A stretch of 64,000 nt of DNA. Source: Glossina fuscipes (Eukaryota; Arthropoda; Insecta; Diptera; Glossinidae). The DNA is taken from positions 5,378,218 to 5,442,217 of the forward strand of contig NW_023998457.1 of the NCBI RefSeq assembly GCF_014805625.2, written 5' to 3'. A model generated the notes under the pieces. That model was given only the letters and a program-made list of their open reading frames with translations, searched no databases and was not told the origin of the DNA. Shown here in pieces: positions 12,266 through 23,991 of the stretch (positions are counted from its first letter, which is position 1; every line of letters starts with the position of its first letter). The position numbers were made by a program, and so were the translations under genes.

Positions 12266-14914
12266 ACTGTTACAGATTACATATTGTTTTTTTTCTTCTA
12301 AGTGCGCGATTGAACTTTGCGGCAGTGCGGATTCACATAAATATGGGTTCGTTCCCTACAACTTATTAAAAATATTTTCTAGAGTCCGTTAAAATAGATG
12401 AAAGGCATTCTTTGACAAAATATCGTGCATTCAAGTTTTCTTGCACGTTATAAACTTTAATTCAGCAATTTTCTTAAACACATTCACTTGCACTTATTTA
12501 ATTCCATATACAAAATTTACTTAGGGTCTTTGTTAATTTATTTTTGCAAGGTTCTCCTTTTCATGCACTACGTGCCACTTGTGGTATCTGCAGAAAGATG
12601 TAGGGGCAAGGACTACGACTATGCCTTTACTTGTTTTCATTTATTTATTTATGTATTAGTTTGTTTTCTATTCTGCTACAAAATAAATTCAACTGAATGG
12701 GTTACTAGGTTTCCAGATTTAAATTTATATAATTAAATTAAAAGATGGAAATTAACTTAAGAATGAGTTAAGTGAGTTTTTGAAAGTTAGTTGAGTGAAG
12801 TGAAGTAAAAGGTGAAGAAAATCTATGCATTGTTTCATAATTCATATCACATGAATTATAGAAAGTTTGAAATGGAAAAAAGAAGAAATGTACACATGTG
12901 CCGTTGGGCAACAAAGTGCCAAAGCGAAACTAAGTAATGTAAGTTATTGTTCGGAGCACATTTAGCTATGCAATCTATTCGCTTAGACGAAATGTATGGC
13001 ATCAATAATTTGCACTTTTTCAAGTTAGTTTCAAGTAGTTTCAAAAGATCTCTTTCTTGCTTACCTACACACATACGTATTCTGCAGTAGCTAACCTTTA
13101 ACGGGCATGCACAGCTATCATCCGTTTTTCAACCAACATAAAGTTCGATCATTTTAACAAGCAATATATTATCGTTGCAAACGATAGCGTACAAAAATTC
13201 TTGTAATCTTCAAATTCGTCTTTTATTATTGGTTTTGCAATTTTCAACTCAACAAATATATAGTGATATTCATCAACAGCAACATGCCAACGCATGCAGG
13301 GGTGAGACAACTTTTTATCTAAGTCCTGCTATACCTTTTTATTAACTTTATAATCTAGTCCATCCCGTTTCGCATTATGGAAGATTTGTACTACCTAAAA
13401 ACCATATATCAGCAATAGTGCCGACATTTATATGTTATCCTATGAACTTATTGAGTGCTATGTTATAGTAAGCTTTTCCCTCAAAGCCTTCTTACTTTTC
13501 TAGTGACCATCAAAAACACAAATTTGGCGGTGCTGTTAGTTCCCCTTGTTCAAAGCCCAATACTCCTATAAGGTCGCTACCGGCCCTCATTCGCCTACAT
13601 TTCTCTAGTATCTCAAGTTAGATCATCCCCGGCTAGTTCCTATAAGAAATATTGAAAATATAAAACAACTATCTAACCTGAGCACAGAGCTAACTGAGGG
13701 AGGATAGTGATACTCAAAAAATTCTACAAATGTTATGTAATTTACTTACTGCAATCAAAAAATATGATCAGCTCCTTATTTATTCTTCCAAATTTCCATA
13801 TCATCAGCTTCATGCTCCTCATAACTTGGGCTGACGAAAGAAGTTTATAATGCGCAGAACCGAGTGAATTGATATGACTTTGATTTGTGAACGCTCTGGA
13901 TGTGACTTTTTCGCTCTTGATTCCTGTTTTTTCTATGGTTTCCAATGTCAAAAACTTCGAGTTCGGATGAGATTGCCACGGATGCTCCTATGTCTGTAAT
14001 AACCTCCATTCAGGTTCATCCTATACTAATCCTTTAAAGACAAACGTCTAGCCTAACAATGAAACCGAAATGAAGGACGATTTTGGTTGTCTTTGATAAC
14101 AACCTTGTATACTCTACTTACCTTATGTACCCGGAAACAGGTTACAATAGAAATGTGTGCTGAAACCTCAGTTAGTTTCCATTTACTTTTCCTTTTTTAC
14201 ACTCATTCCATTTTATGTTTCTCTCATTTTATAAATTTAACGTAAAAGTTTTTTTTTCATCCATTACCTTTCGCTGCCATTGTCTACCACGTAGATATAT
14301 TTGTCCAATTAACTAGTGTAGCATACTTTTACTTCTTCGAAATTTTTTTGAACGCAACCATAGTAGTTATATAGGTTTTAAAAGTTTTACCGCAAATTAT
14401 GCGAGCAAAAATAGCACCAACATGATGGCGATGAAAAAATATTAAATTACCATTAAATTGTATAAAAAAATTGATATTTGGTTAATTTACTAGACAGAAA
14501 GTATTTCCCATGAAAATCTACATAAGAGTTGCAAACTATTAAAAAGCAATTTTGTGCAGTTTATTACCCATTAAGGATAAAAATATTTTACACCTTGTTT
14601 TTTCTTTCATGTAAGAGGGCTTACTAACGTTAGATATGTTTAGTGCTAGTCGTATGGGCCATATAATTGGGGACTGGTGTAGCTTACAAATAAGGCGCCC
14701 TATTAAAGCACCAGCAAGAAGGAGTAGATAAACAAGAAATATAAGTTAAGGAGTAACTTCACCTTGTATTCACTAAATGTGGGGCATTTTTTTCTAGTTT
14801 TATCAGGAGGAGTATCAGACATTTCAAGGTTATAAAAAATGGAAGCATCTTAGAATTATTTAGACTAAATTTATGAGCTAAGCGGCTAATTAAAGAATTT
14901 AGTTATTTTCCTAC
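12266..14914. other. Intergenic, nothing recognised
   Basis: Frames of 60-82 codons without motifs. 13480-14110 is somewhat richer in GC than its surroundings but carries no long frame or known domain. Confidence 0.3.
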
Positions 14915-15250
14915 ACCACTTGTGATGCAGGGTATATTAAGTTTACGCGAACATATGCAGCACTAAGAAAGCCTTGAGATGAAGCCATCTTTTATTGTAT
15001 CGATCGAAGCTTGTTTGTCTGTACGTCTGTCTGCCCATCACTTTGACGTATGTCCATGTTTTTGTTTACATAACTTGGAGCTCACAAATTATGAGATATT
15101 TTGATGATATTTGGGGTAGTGACGTACGTTGATGTTGAGGAGAACCACTATTGAAAATGATTTTGATCGGACTACTTTTTCTACCACTTTCCATAAATAT
15201 ACTGTTTTGTGAAAACGTTATATGAAAACTACCCTGCTGCCGTACCCTAT
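14915..15250 (+). repeat. R1 dispersed repeat, 5' part
   Basis: Begins TGATGCAGGGTATATTAAGT, then GTTTGTCTGTACGTCTGTCT, ATTATGAGATATTTTGATGA and GAAAATGATTTTGATCGGAC. The 3' half is missing. Confidence 0.55.
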
Positions 15251-15437
15251 TATAATATTTTAACTTGTTTTGTTTTTTTAACTTTATTTTGAGAATTGAA
15301 AAAATTAGTATATCAAAGCAATTCATATGTAGCTAGGTGCACTGACTATCATATAGGCACATTGCACCTTAGGTATAAGCACTTTATTGCATATCGTGGT
15401 TGAATGTTCAGCCAGTTGACGTCCGACTTAAAAGACC

Positions 15438-16330
15438 TTAAAGACCCCTAAAATCTAGGCGATTTATTCTAAAAGCGGTAGAAGTATTCTCTGTAAGTAG
15501 ATTTGATCTTTTTTTTTTTCTTTTCGTATTCATTGGTAGAATTCTTGACAGAGTAAGTGATAATTTATGGGCAATTTCAACGTTTAATTTGAATTCTATG
15601 ATCGATTGAGCAAACTTCTCTTTGTTTCGCATTTCATCGAGTTTGTTAGTTTAGGCTAAAAACGAAAGTAAGAGCATCGGAGTGGCCAAGTTTTGTTACA
15701 ACTATTGATTTCTGAAGTCTACAAACGTTTCTAGATAAGTCGCCAAGACGTCAACGATAATAAGAGCTTTAGGTTTCTTAGTACATCTATCACACAACAA
15801 AGGAATTGTCTTTAGTAATAGCTTTTTTGTACGGTCTACGCCTTCATTTTCGATGATATCTTAAACGCGCATAACGTGAACTTGCTGAATGTTACGACAA
15901 ATTTAGAAGGAACACATCATCATTCTTTTGGCACAACTACCTCATGCTACTCATTCATGTTTTCTGTAACGTTTTCTTAAACTCGGCGGAACATTTAGGA
16001 GACACTGGTTTTCCAAAAATCGATAAGCTAGAAGACGAAGAAAATTGCAGAGTCTTTCCATCTGCGTTTCTGTAAACCGCTTGTTGAGTCCCTTTGGGAT
16101 TAGTTAGAATAAACATTGTACCACTGTTTCAAGGAATGGAAAATTCCCGCAAATATACTGTGGCAGCACCTCTTCGGCTGCTACAAGTATCGGCCAATTT
16201 TCTAACGCAATCTATTATTGTTAACTCAACGTACGAGCAAACGTTTCGCAAATAGTATTGGTTTTTTAAAAGCTCTTCGCATATCCAATATTGAAACCCT
16301 GAGAAGAATAGACTCTGAGCGTGAGGCACT
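15438..16330 (-). pseudogene. Possible decayed coding sequence, family unknown
   Basis: Minus-strand frames lie in tandem with only a few stops. 16329-15966 reads through one TGA (16131-16129), with MFILTNPKGTQQAVYRNADG after it. About 15854-15702 gives DIIENEGVDRTKKLLLKTIP, LLCDRCTKKPKALIIVDVLA and TYLETFVDF. 15632-15438 is in the same frame as that block (MRNKEKFAQSIIEFKLNVEI). Codon use looks more protein-like than neighbouring random frames, but I recognise no domain, and chance cannot be excluded. Confidence 0.3.
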
Positions 16331-16632
16331 AAAGTGTAATCAACAATGAAAAACTAAAAGAGAAAAATGTGAACTCATACACTTAATAATAGAATCAGTG
16401 AAATTATACTCACAGCGAAGAGTCGAGAAGACTTTTGGGCTTTAGTTAATTATATATCCAGTAATGGATTGGCAGTAGAAAAGAAGAAGAAAAGATCTTA
16501 TCGCATATAAACTTTAATACTTTAATGAAATGGTCCTTATCTGCATTTCATGTTAAGAGATCATCTGTTATATGCTCCTTCTTGCTCGAATAATTTTCTC
16601 TTTTGTCATATTTGTTTAATTGTTTACCTTTC
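16331..16632. other. Intergenic, nothing recognised
   Basis: AT-rich, no motif. Confidence 0.3.
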
Positions 16633-16801
16633 CGCGTGATTAGCCACGCAAGTTAAAAGCGCAACTATCAAGTCACCGTTCGCAGGTTCCAACTATCGAT
16701 TCGATAGAGTTCAATTTTACTGCCATGATGCGTCTGTCACCGCGTACGCACGTAGGAAACATCCCCGGAGTTATTGATTACATTAAAAAAAAAAAAAAAA
16801 A
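16633..16801 (+). mobile_element. tRNA-derived SINE with poly(A) tail, internally deleted
   Basis: Head: TTAGCCACGCAAG (A-box-like), then GCAACTATCAAGTCACCGTTCG, shared with other copies. The 3' end GGAAACATCCCCGGAGTTATTG matches the family tail (CATCCCCTGAGCGATTGG in the 22 kb copy) and runs into 17 A at 16785-16801. The body between head and tail is shortened. No ORF. Confidence 0.6.
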
Positions 16802-17049
16802 TGTATATCTTCTTCAATTTAATAAAGAAATTTTTATGTTTATTGAAAATGGCTGCAGTAAACATCAACGTGAACAATGCTTATTTGCACACTCATAGTA
16901 ATTTCCACCATCTAGAGGCACGATGCGGTTGATATGCAAGTATTGTCACTTTTGTTGTTATTTATTTTTTGCTTAACATTTATGTCAGACACATAATTTA
17001 TGTCGAGGCAAAATGTGAGTGAAAGAAAGGGAGAATATTTATATAAAAC

Positions 17050-18090
17050 AAGTAAACCAAGTAAGAACATTGTAGTCGGGCAAGGCCGACCTTTCCATAC
17101 ACTGCATCGATTCACTTAATATAAATATTGACTCGTTTTGATAGCAAAATATACTTTATTCTGATGCAAAGGCACACTTTTCATGAAAGCCCGTACATTG
17201 GAGGTCCAAAATATCACATGGCGTAATCTTTGCAAATTTAACTTACCTTCCAAAAACTTTGCTATTTCTCAGTTTCCGTCAAAGAAAACTAGAAATTAAC
17301 CTTTCTCTCCAGAAGAGGGTTTGCTTTTCATGGCAATATTTATATATGTCTCAACAATAGACTTATGTAATCCAAATTCCCTACTGTTAATTGTTTCGCT
17401 ATATGGGTCCATAGATACTATGGACCAATTTTCGCCACAAATTATTAAAAATTAAAGCTTTTTCTGCAGGGCTTACCGTTCATAAGAAATCTTACATGGA
17501 GTGTGGTTCAATAAATAGGCCGCTGTGGTTCAAACTTGGTCTACATAAATTTAATGTCGTGTACAAATTTGCATCATAAAATATTAAGGATTAAACAAAG
17601 TATTACAGTTATTCAAAAAATAGACCTACATGGTCCAAGATCGGTAAGGTTTGTCTCTTCTTCACTTTGCTTATATGAATCAATTTTCACCATGAAATTT
17701 TGAAAATTATACTTTTTTACCATATGAAGATCCCGTTTCCGTAGGAATTAAGAAATACTATTACTTAGCGAGTTTTGTCGAGAAATTTCGAAAATAGCAA
17801 CTACGTATATACAACCATGTCAAAATAAAGCATTGTAAGGAGTGTGATTGAAAAAGTAGACTGATCTGAGCCATTTTCCATAGCATGCATCCTCGAGTTA
17901 AAACGCATTCGCGTACTAAATTTCATCAAAATATCTCAAAAAATGTAACATATGGGTTGAACACTAGAGAAAGAGGGTTACGGAAGGACAGACAAGCTTA
18001 ATAAAAAATAAATATATCTCAAATCCATCTGAATGTTTCATATATCAGCACCAGCTATAAATACCTTTGCACCAGAAGCGGTGTAGGGTA
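17050..18090 (-). repeat. R1 dispersed repeat, most complete copy
   Basis: Begins (as read on plus) AAGTAAGAACATTGTAGTCG at about 17060, where GTCGG and CCGAC form a 5 bp stem around a six-base loop. It then has repeated blocks with ATCACATGG/CCTACATGGTCC, the GTGATTGAAAAAGTAGACTG block, ACAGACAAGC, and ends GGTGTAGGGTAAAAAAAC near 18085. Length about 1.03 kb. No ORF. Confidence 0.65.
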
Positions 18091-18399
18091 AAAAAACTAT
18101 GCGATAAAATTTAACGAAAACAGATTTCTTCATTTATGTACAGTGTGAAAGTATAAACGGTGTTGAAATGATAAATTATGCGACAATATATCCGATAATT
18201 AAATGGGAATTTTGTGTATATATATTTTCGTAGGCTTTAAGAAATCGATTTAACAACGTTTGTCCAACTGCCCATGGCTTAAAATCACTTTTACGCTTTG
18301 AAAACATTGCTTAAGAGAATAAAGCTGTTGTCAAATTTCTTCCAATCGCGCTCGGGAACTTCAGTATAGAAACATTTTTTGAGAGCTTTTTTGTCTCCT

Positions 18400-18620
18400 C
18401 CAAAGGGGGTAAAGATATTTTGTTTTTTAGTATCATTAAACACTCAGGGCATGTCTCCTCTACGTGTAACACGGTGGCGGTCAATAAAAATTATGAATAA
18501 GAGAAAGAAGTGGAGCATCGCCGTAGTCTAGTAGATGCGGGCCCAACCGGTAAGTGTTGTGTCCTCACCGGCTGAGCTATGGAAAAATCAAACATCCTCT
18601 ATCGCACTAAGATATTTATT
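18400..18620 (-). mobile_element. SINE copy, minus strand
   Basis: Read on the minus strand it has TAGTGCGATAGAGGATG, then CCATAGCTCAGCCGGTGAGG, ACACTTACCGGTTGGG, a CT-rich stretch, GTGTTACACG, and the tail GACATGCCCTGAGTGTTTAA followed by an A-rich run. Order and spacing match the copy at 55151-55430. Confidence 0.55.
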
Positions 18621-19422
18621 AAAGATATACATTGAAAACCCCACAATATGTATGTATATATATATATTCTTGACTCGCTTGCAAGCCGAATTCAATTTAT
18701 TCATATTTGTCCGTGTATGTCGTCACATTGAAATCACGATTATCGTCTCAGAAGTTTGTCCCACCAGCTTGAAACCGAAGGTCATCTAAATCGTTCGGCA
18801 TAAGTTAATCCAAAATCGTTTGTAAATAATGCGGAATATTTACACATTTTTTTTTTTTGTCCATACGATCTCTGTCAACGAAGTGCTGCCAAATATGTAG
18901 TAAAAAACTGTGATGTAAAATATACTGCATTTCTAAAATACGAAATATATCATCGCTTAATAAGCCTGCGATCGAACACATATATACCAACCCTTTTGAT
19001 CCTTTGCAGGTTGAAACTATGTAGAAAACTTATGAATGCCGTATGTGTATCAGGCAGAGGAGTTCTTGAATGTTGTGTTATGATTGATATGTCGAGTAAA
19101 AGGTTATTTGTCACTAACTGTCTTGTTCTTAAAAATGAAGTGAAGTCTGTTGTTGAGCAAAATGTTTAAACCGTAAACAAGTATCAATAACTTGAGTGCA
19201 TTATTTGAATCAAAAGTTTCGTACCGTCAGATCCTATTATTTCATATCTTCTTTCTTGCTTTATACACAATTTTCAACTGTTATTACTTTTGCCTGTCGC
19301 TTTGTGTGCTGCTGTAATCCATCAGAACGTATGATACAATTTTCCTCTTACAATTGTTGCTCTCATATTGCATGCATGTGTAGATTGCGTTCCCTTTTTC
19401 TCTAATATGTAAAACCAACGGT
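18621..19422. other. Intergenic, nothing recognised
   Basis: Short random frames. TATATA near 18653-18666. Confidence 0.3.
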
Positions 19423-19834
19423 GACTAAATGACAAGATGGTCCAACCAGGTATAGGTAAATGATAGTGTGGTCCAACATTTCCTTCTTGCAAATAGACGA
19501 TGAACAGAAGACAAATTATAATTTTTATATGTATACCTATTAACCTGATTTTTGATGCATGCACACTTATATGCATATCATAGCGCACATTCATAGAATT
19601 TTATATGCTTTTGCGTTTGCGAGAAAGCGACGTTGTATCAAAAATTCCTTCGTACATGCACACTCATATGCATATCATAGCGCACATTCATAGAATTTTA
19701 TATGCTTTTGCGTTTGCGAGAAAGCGATGTGGCATCAAAAAACTCCTAACAGAATCTTTGGAAAACACAAAAGGTCCGTAATAATCTCCTAGTTTGTATT
19801 TGGAATAAAATGTCGGACCATCTTGCCATTCAGT
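19423..19834. mobile_element. Candidate MITE bounded by imperfect inverted repeats
   Basis: Left end ACTAAATGACAAGATGGTCC and right end (reverse complement) ACTGAATGGCAAGATGGTCC agree at 20 of 23 bases over the whole arm, and all differences are G/A. The left side has a second, direct version of the motif (GTGTGGTCCAACATTT at about 19466). Length 412 bp with an internal 97 bp tandem repeat and no ORF. No target-site duplication was confirmed. Confidence 0.4.
19558..19745 (+). repeat. 97 bp tandem repeat, two copies
   Basis: 19558-19648 and 19655-19745 are nearly identical: CATGCACAC, ATATGCATATCATAGCGCAC, TTGCGTTTGCGAGAAAGCGA. Period 97 bp. They lie inside the candidate MITE. Confidence 0.8.
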
Positions 19835-20474
19835 TGTGCGTGGTAAAAATTTTTAATTTTATTCATATGTAAAACTTCTTAAGCTCTTTTGTTGCTTTAT
19901 TATGTGCAAATATTTGTCTCGCATTCCACGCTTTGTATGTTTTCACTTGTAAGCATTAATTCGTCTTTTGCTTTTTCCAGTGAAAGAATGCCATGGTAAA
20001 AAGTTTTAACAATTCAAAAGATTTTTTTAAACTAATTTTGCAAAACCAACTTATATACGTGAGTGTAAATATGTTTCATGAATTTAAAGCAGTAATGGAG
20101 ATGAATGAATCTTTACAAAGAATACTTTCTATGTTAAAAATATAAGTTTAGCCTTGAAAAAAGTTTTAATTAATATAATTCATTTTGTCGTTTTTAAAAA
20201 GCAGTTTCCCCTCGCTTTCAATATCAATATATCAATAACTAACTCAGTCCGGCAAACATTTTTTACACATTTTCTGCCATTATTCCTTTGTTTATTCCGG
20301 TAAACCAAAAGTGGAATTGAAAGTTTTGTCTTTGAAAATAGAGAAAAATCAATTGGATCCATATCAAGTACGCGCTATTCTTATTAAATAATGTTTGCTG
20401 AGTTAAAAGACACAATTATCACCTTTGTCCAATTCTCTGATCACTAACTTTTTGAATGTATCGTAACTGTCATC
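19835..20474. other. Intergenic, nothing recognised
   Basis: AT-rich with no motif. Confidence 0.3.
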
Positions 20475-20698
20475 GAATGTCGAGCAGATCAAGGCAAATC
20501 TCTATTATTTCTCCTTCTCTCTCCCTGGTGTTCATCAAAAACGTTTTCTGTGGGAAAAGAAGACCTAGTTACTCATTCGCAGACAATAGCAGTTCGTGTC
20601 ATTCGTTTCCGCTCATCAGGAGTTCTAGCAGCACCGAAGTGCACTACAACCCTTGCCTGATGAACGATACCCTGAATCGCAAATCGAAAAAAAGGTGA
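20475..20698 (+). CDS. Candidate 3' terminal coding exon (unconfirmed)
   Basis: An open frame following an AG acceptor-like site (TCGAGCAG, about 20480) and ending in TGA at 20696-20698. It contains VFIKNVFCGKRRPSYSFADN, a serine-rich stretch, and ends NRKSKKR. A basic-Cys segment followed by a Ser/Thr-rich tail resembles the cytoplasmic end of a neuropeptide-type GPCR after helix 7. That is only a resemblance: no transmembrane exon was found upstream in the window. GC is higher than in the flanks. Confidence 0.25.
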
Positions 20699-20879
20699 AA
20701 AATGAGTCAAACGAATAGGGTAACTTTTAATGCCATTAAAACAAAGTGCTGCCTTTTAATGCGCAGAAGAAGTGAGGAACAGCCGCTTTCCTCTGGAGTT
20801 GTTAATGTAAAAATATTGATACCTATTGGCAATGAGAATACAAGATAATATTCATTTTCGTAGACATTTATCTTCTGCG

Positions 20880-21740
20880 CAACTTGTCGTGCAGGGTATA
20901 TTAAATCGGTGTAGACCTTTCATTATACCAATAGATTTAAAATTATTTTCTAAATCCGAATCGACTTGAAACTTGGTTGTATGTCTGATGTACATCCTAC
21001 TATAGTCTTGCATGCAATCCACCAGTCGCAATTTCCATGATATTTAGAAAAAGTTTAGTACGCTGACGTGTTTTAGCTCAAGGACAAACGCTTTTGAAAA
21101 TACTACGGACCGCTTTTTTCGCCATATAAACTCTTACTTAGAAACCTTGTTATATGAAAAAAAAATTGCAATTTTTAAAATTTTTCAAGAAAAATCTTTG
21201 ACTCATAGTATTTTAGCATTCGACATTGGTGTGAAAAGTTTTAATCACATGAAGCAATTTTTCGAACCCTGGATATATATATAATAAAAAAGGATAACTT
21301 TCAATATTCTTTGAAGAAGATTCGTTCTTAGTAACACTTTGACATAAAAGCGAAACTGGACCACGTAGGTCCATTCTTTCGATCCCAAGCCAATATAAGG
21401 CCAAATATGACTTTATATGCAAAAACGGTCTAATTTTTAATATCTAATATACCTATTTTTAAGACCGCACCACATATAGGATGTCTCATCAAAGCAAATT
21501 CTTCCATGGTTTTTTATGACGGAAGCAACTGGAAATCAATAAAATCTTTGACAGGTAACTTAAGTTTGCTCAATTTAAATCATGTTGACATTGGAGTATT
21601 CTCCAATAGGAGAGCTTTCATAAAAATTATGCATTAACATGAAAATAGTGTATATTATGCGACTTACTATAAGGTATCTAATGGTTGGCATCGCCCAATG
21701 TAGCGAAATGACACCAAATTTAACAAGATACGGTCAACTA
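20880..21740 (+). repeat. R1 dispersed repeat copy
   Basis: Starts CGTGCAGGGTATATTAAATC. Contains CTTGGTTGTATGTCTGATG, CGCTTTTGAAAATACTACGG, GTATTTTAGCATTCGACATT and GGACCACGTAGGTCCATTCT. Fades near GGTTGGCATCGCCCAATG, the position of the 3' hairpin block. Confidence 0.6.
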
Positions 21741-22019
21741 GATGAAGATTCTTAAAAACGCGAACACGAGCAAATCATTTGCATGCTATTGACTATATAT
21801 ATTCTTACTCGAAGTGATAAGCGATTTGTTGTTTTTTGAAAGGTTTAGTATACTTTTAAATGACACTTGTCTTCGATTGAATTTCTATCAATTGTATATA
21901 AGAGATGATTGTTACATATATCCCCACAAACTTAATGTATCCTATACCACAAATTTGAGAGCGTATAAAAACAATAAGTACAAGGTTGGAAAGGACTGAC
22001 TTTCGTAAAATGCTTAAGC
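21741..22019. other. Intergenic, nothing recognised
   Basis: AT-rich, no motif. Confidence 0.3.
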
Positions 22020-22187
22020 CTTAATGACCAAGGTAAAGGCATAACACTTGCTCACAACTACTACAGCCGCTTCCATATCTCTACCTCTTTCCTTACTTCT
22101 TTCCGATCGTCACAGTAGTATGCGAATAGGTGACATCCCCTGAGCGATTGGTTATATAACAAAAACAAAAAATAAATAAATAAATAA
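22020..22187 (+). mobile_element. SINE 3' half with (AAAT)n tail
   Basis: Contains GGTAAAGGCATAACACTTG, the CT-rich stretch, CGATCGTCAC and the tail GTGACATCCCCTGAGCGATT followed by GGTTATATAAC and an AAAT repeat at about 22170-22187. The 5' head is missing. Confidence 0.6.
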
Positions 22188-22974
22188 AACTGGTAAAGAA
22201 TACTCTCCACGTCAGTATTCTTGTCAGGCATATTACTACTACGTAATTGCCCATCCTGGCATACAGTTTTATCCCACAATTAATCAAATCATACGATCTC
22301 TGGCTTTTGCAATTCATTAAAACTATTCATGTGCGAACATGTCTGCCTTAACTTTATATGTTTGCTTTACTCATACGTCGTAATCATTGCTTTCTTTCAC
22401 TTACCACATGTATATGATAGTCTACTTTTCAATGCATGTTTAGCAAATTTTTAGCACAAAATCAAAGACACTACATACGCGTGCTACTACGAATGATTGA
22501 AATCAAAAATTTGATTCTCTAACTAATGACAAGAAAAAAATACTTATTCACAGGGATCACAATATAAACTGCATAAGCAAGCAAGTTTTCTGATGCATGC
22601 ACATTAATCAATTGGATTAAGTTCTGCACCTACGTGAGTGTATGTGTAAAATTGCACAATATGTGATCAAGTTTCAGTAGAGAAAAACAGAAAATGTTTA
22701 TAAATAAAGTTCCACATAATAAACCTGGACGCATAAGTGAACTGATTCCAATTATGTTTACAACTGATGATAAAATTTGATTTTCTAATCGATAGCACAT
22801 TGCTTGCATACAATCCAATTCAGTAACTGAACTTGTTCAAGACAGAAGTAATTAGGATTTTTTTTTTTTTTTTTTTGCAATTAAGTAAATTGCACTTGTT
22901 TTATACAGACCCACGGACGCTGTGGTTGCATTTAGAACAACTAATAACAAACAAAAAATTATTGTAAAAAAAGG
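22188..22974. other. Intergenic; T18 run only
   Basis: A run of about 18 T near 22859-22876. No gene or repeat family recognised. Confidence 0.3.
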
Positions 22975-23840
22975 CCAAGTAAGAATATCCTATTCGGCAG
23001 TCACCGAACTTTCTATACCCTCACAGTTGTTCTAAAAAAAGTTAAAAAAAAAAAAATCAATTTCTTATAATCTTGAGTGGGCGTGGTCGATTTTTTCCTA
23101 TTTTTGTAGAATGAAAATGTAAATTTAAATCGTGTATCTGTTGTAATTTACGGGTAACGAAAAACACAAACAAACCGCAGCTGTTCTCAATTTTGGTTGC
23201 ATAATGGATTTATTCTTTGACCGGCTTGGGGCATTTGCAAGCTATTTTTCAAATTTATAAGCGTTATTTTCATTTTTACCGACGGAAAAATATTTAACAC
23301 AGATACTATAAGCATGAATAGATGGACAGACGGACGTGCTTAGGTGCGTTCGGATACTTGGCAAAAATGTAAATATTTTATGGGGTTCCCGAACCTTGCT
23401 TCTAGACCTTGTAAAGATTTTGACGAAAAAAGTAAAAATTTGATAGTTAACAATATTGAGTAGGCGTGGCCAATTTATGCCATTTGTACACAAGTCGTAT
23501 AACATCGCCCACAGAAAGTACGTTCACGTTTATATAGCTTTATCTGCTGCAGTAAAAACAGAGATGTTTTCAGATTATCGTTTACGTGGTACTGTAAGCA
23601 TATCTTTCGACCGATTTGGCCTATTTTCAATGTAAACTTGCTTACAAGAACTTTGAATGCTCCTCCCAAGTTTGAAACCGATAACTTCAGTTTTGCGACC
23701 AGGGGAATGTTTACCGCAAACCGTTAGAAACATGGACAGAGTGAGATGCTTAAATCGATTTAGAATTGCTAATCGAAAACAAGTACACCTTATGGAGTCT
23801 ACGAAGCTTTCTTCTGAACTTGCAAGCAAACTTTCAACAT
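22975..23840 (-). repeat. R2 dispersed repeat, two units
   Basis: Opens with CCAAGTAAGAATATCC, then GAGTGGGCGTGGTCGATTTT, GATGGACAGACGGACGTGCT, TTTATGGGGTTCC and a second GAGTAGGCGTGGCC block. The order repeats after about 400 bp. It ends about 150 bp before the ZAD gene ATG, so the gene promoter must lie in the gap or inside the repeat. Frames of 60-87 codons within it are by-products. Confidence 0.5.
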
Positions 23841-23991
23841 AGCATGTTTCAATATTAGGATGGCAACTCTACCGGTGCCTCTTTCAATGGCAACCATGAA
23901 TTGATAATTTAAAGAACTGTTGGAAAACACAAATTTTTCCAACGACATTACACAAAATTATTTAATTCAAATCAAATTGAACGCGTTAAAA

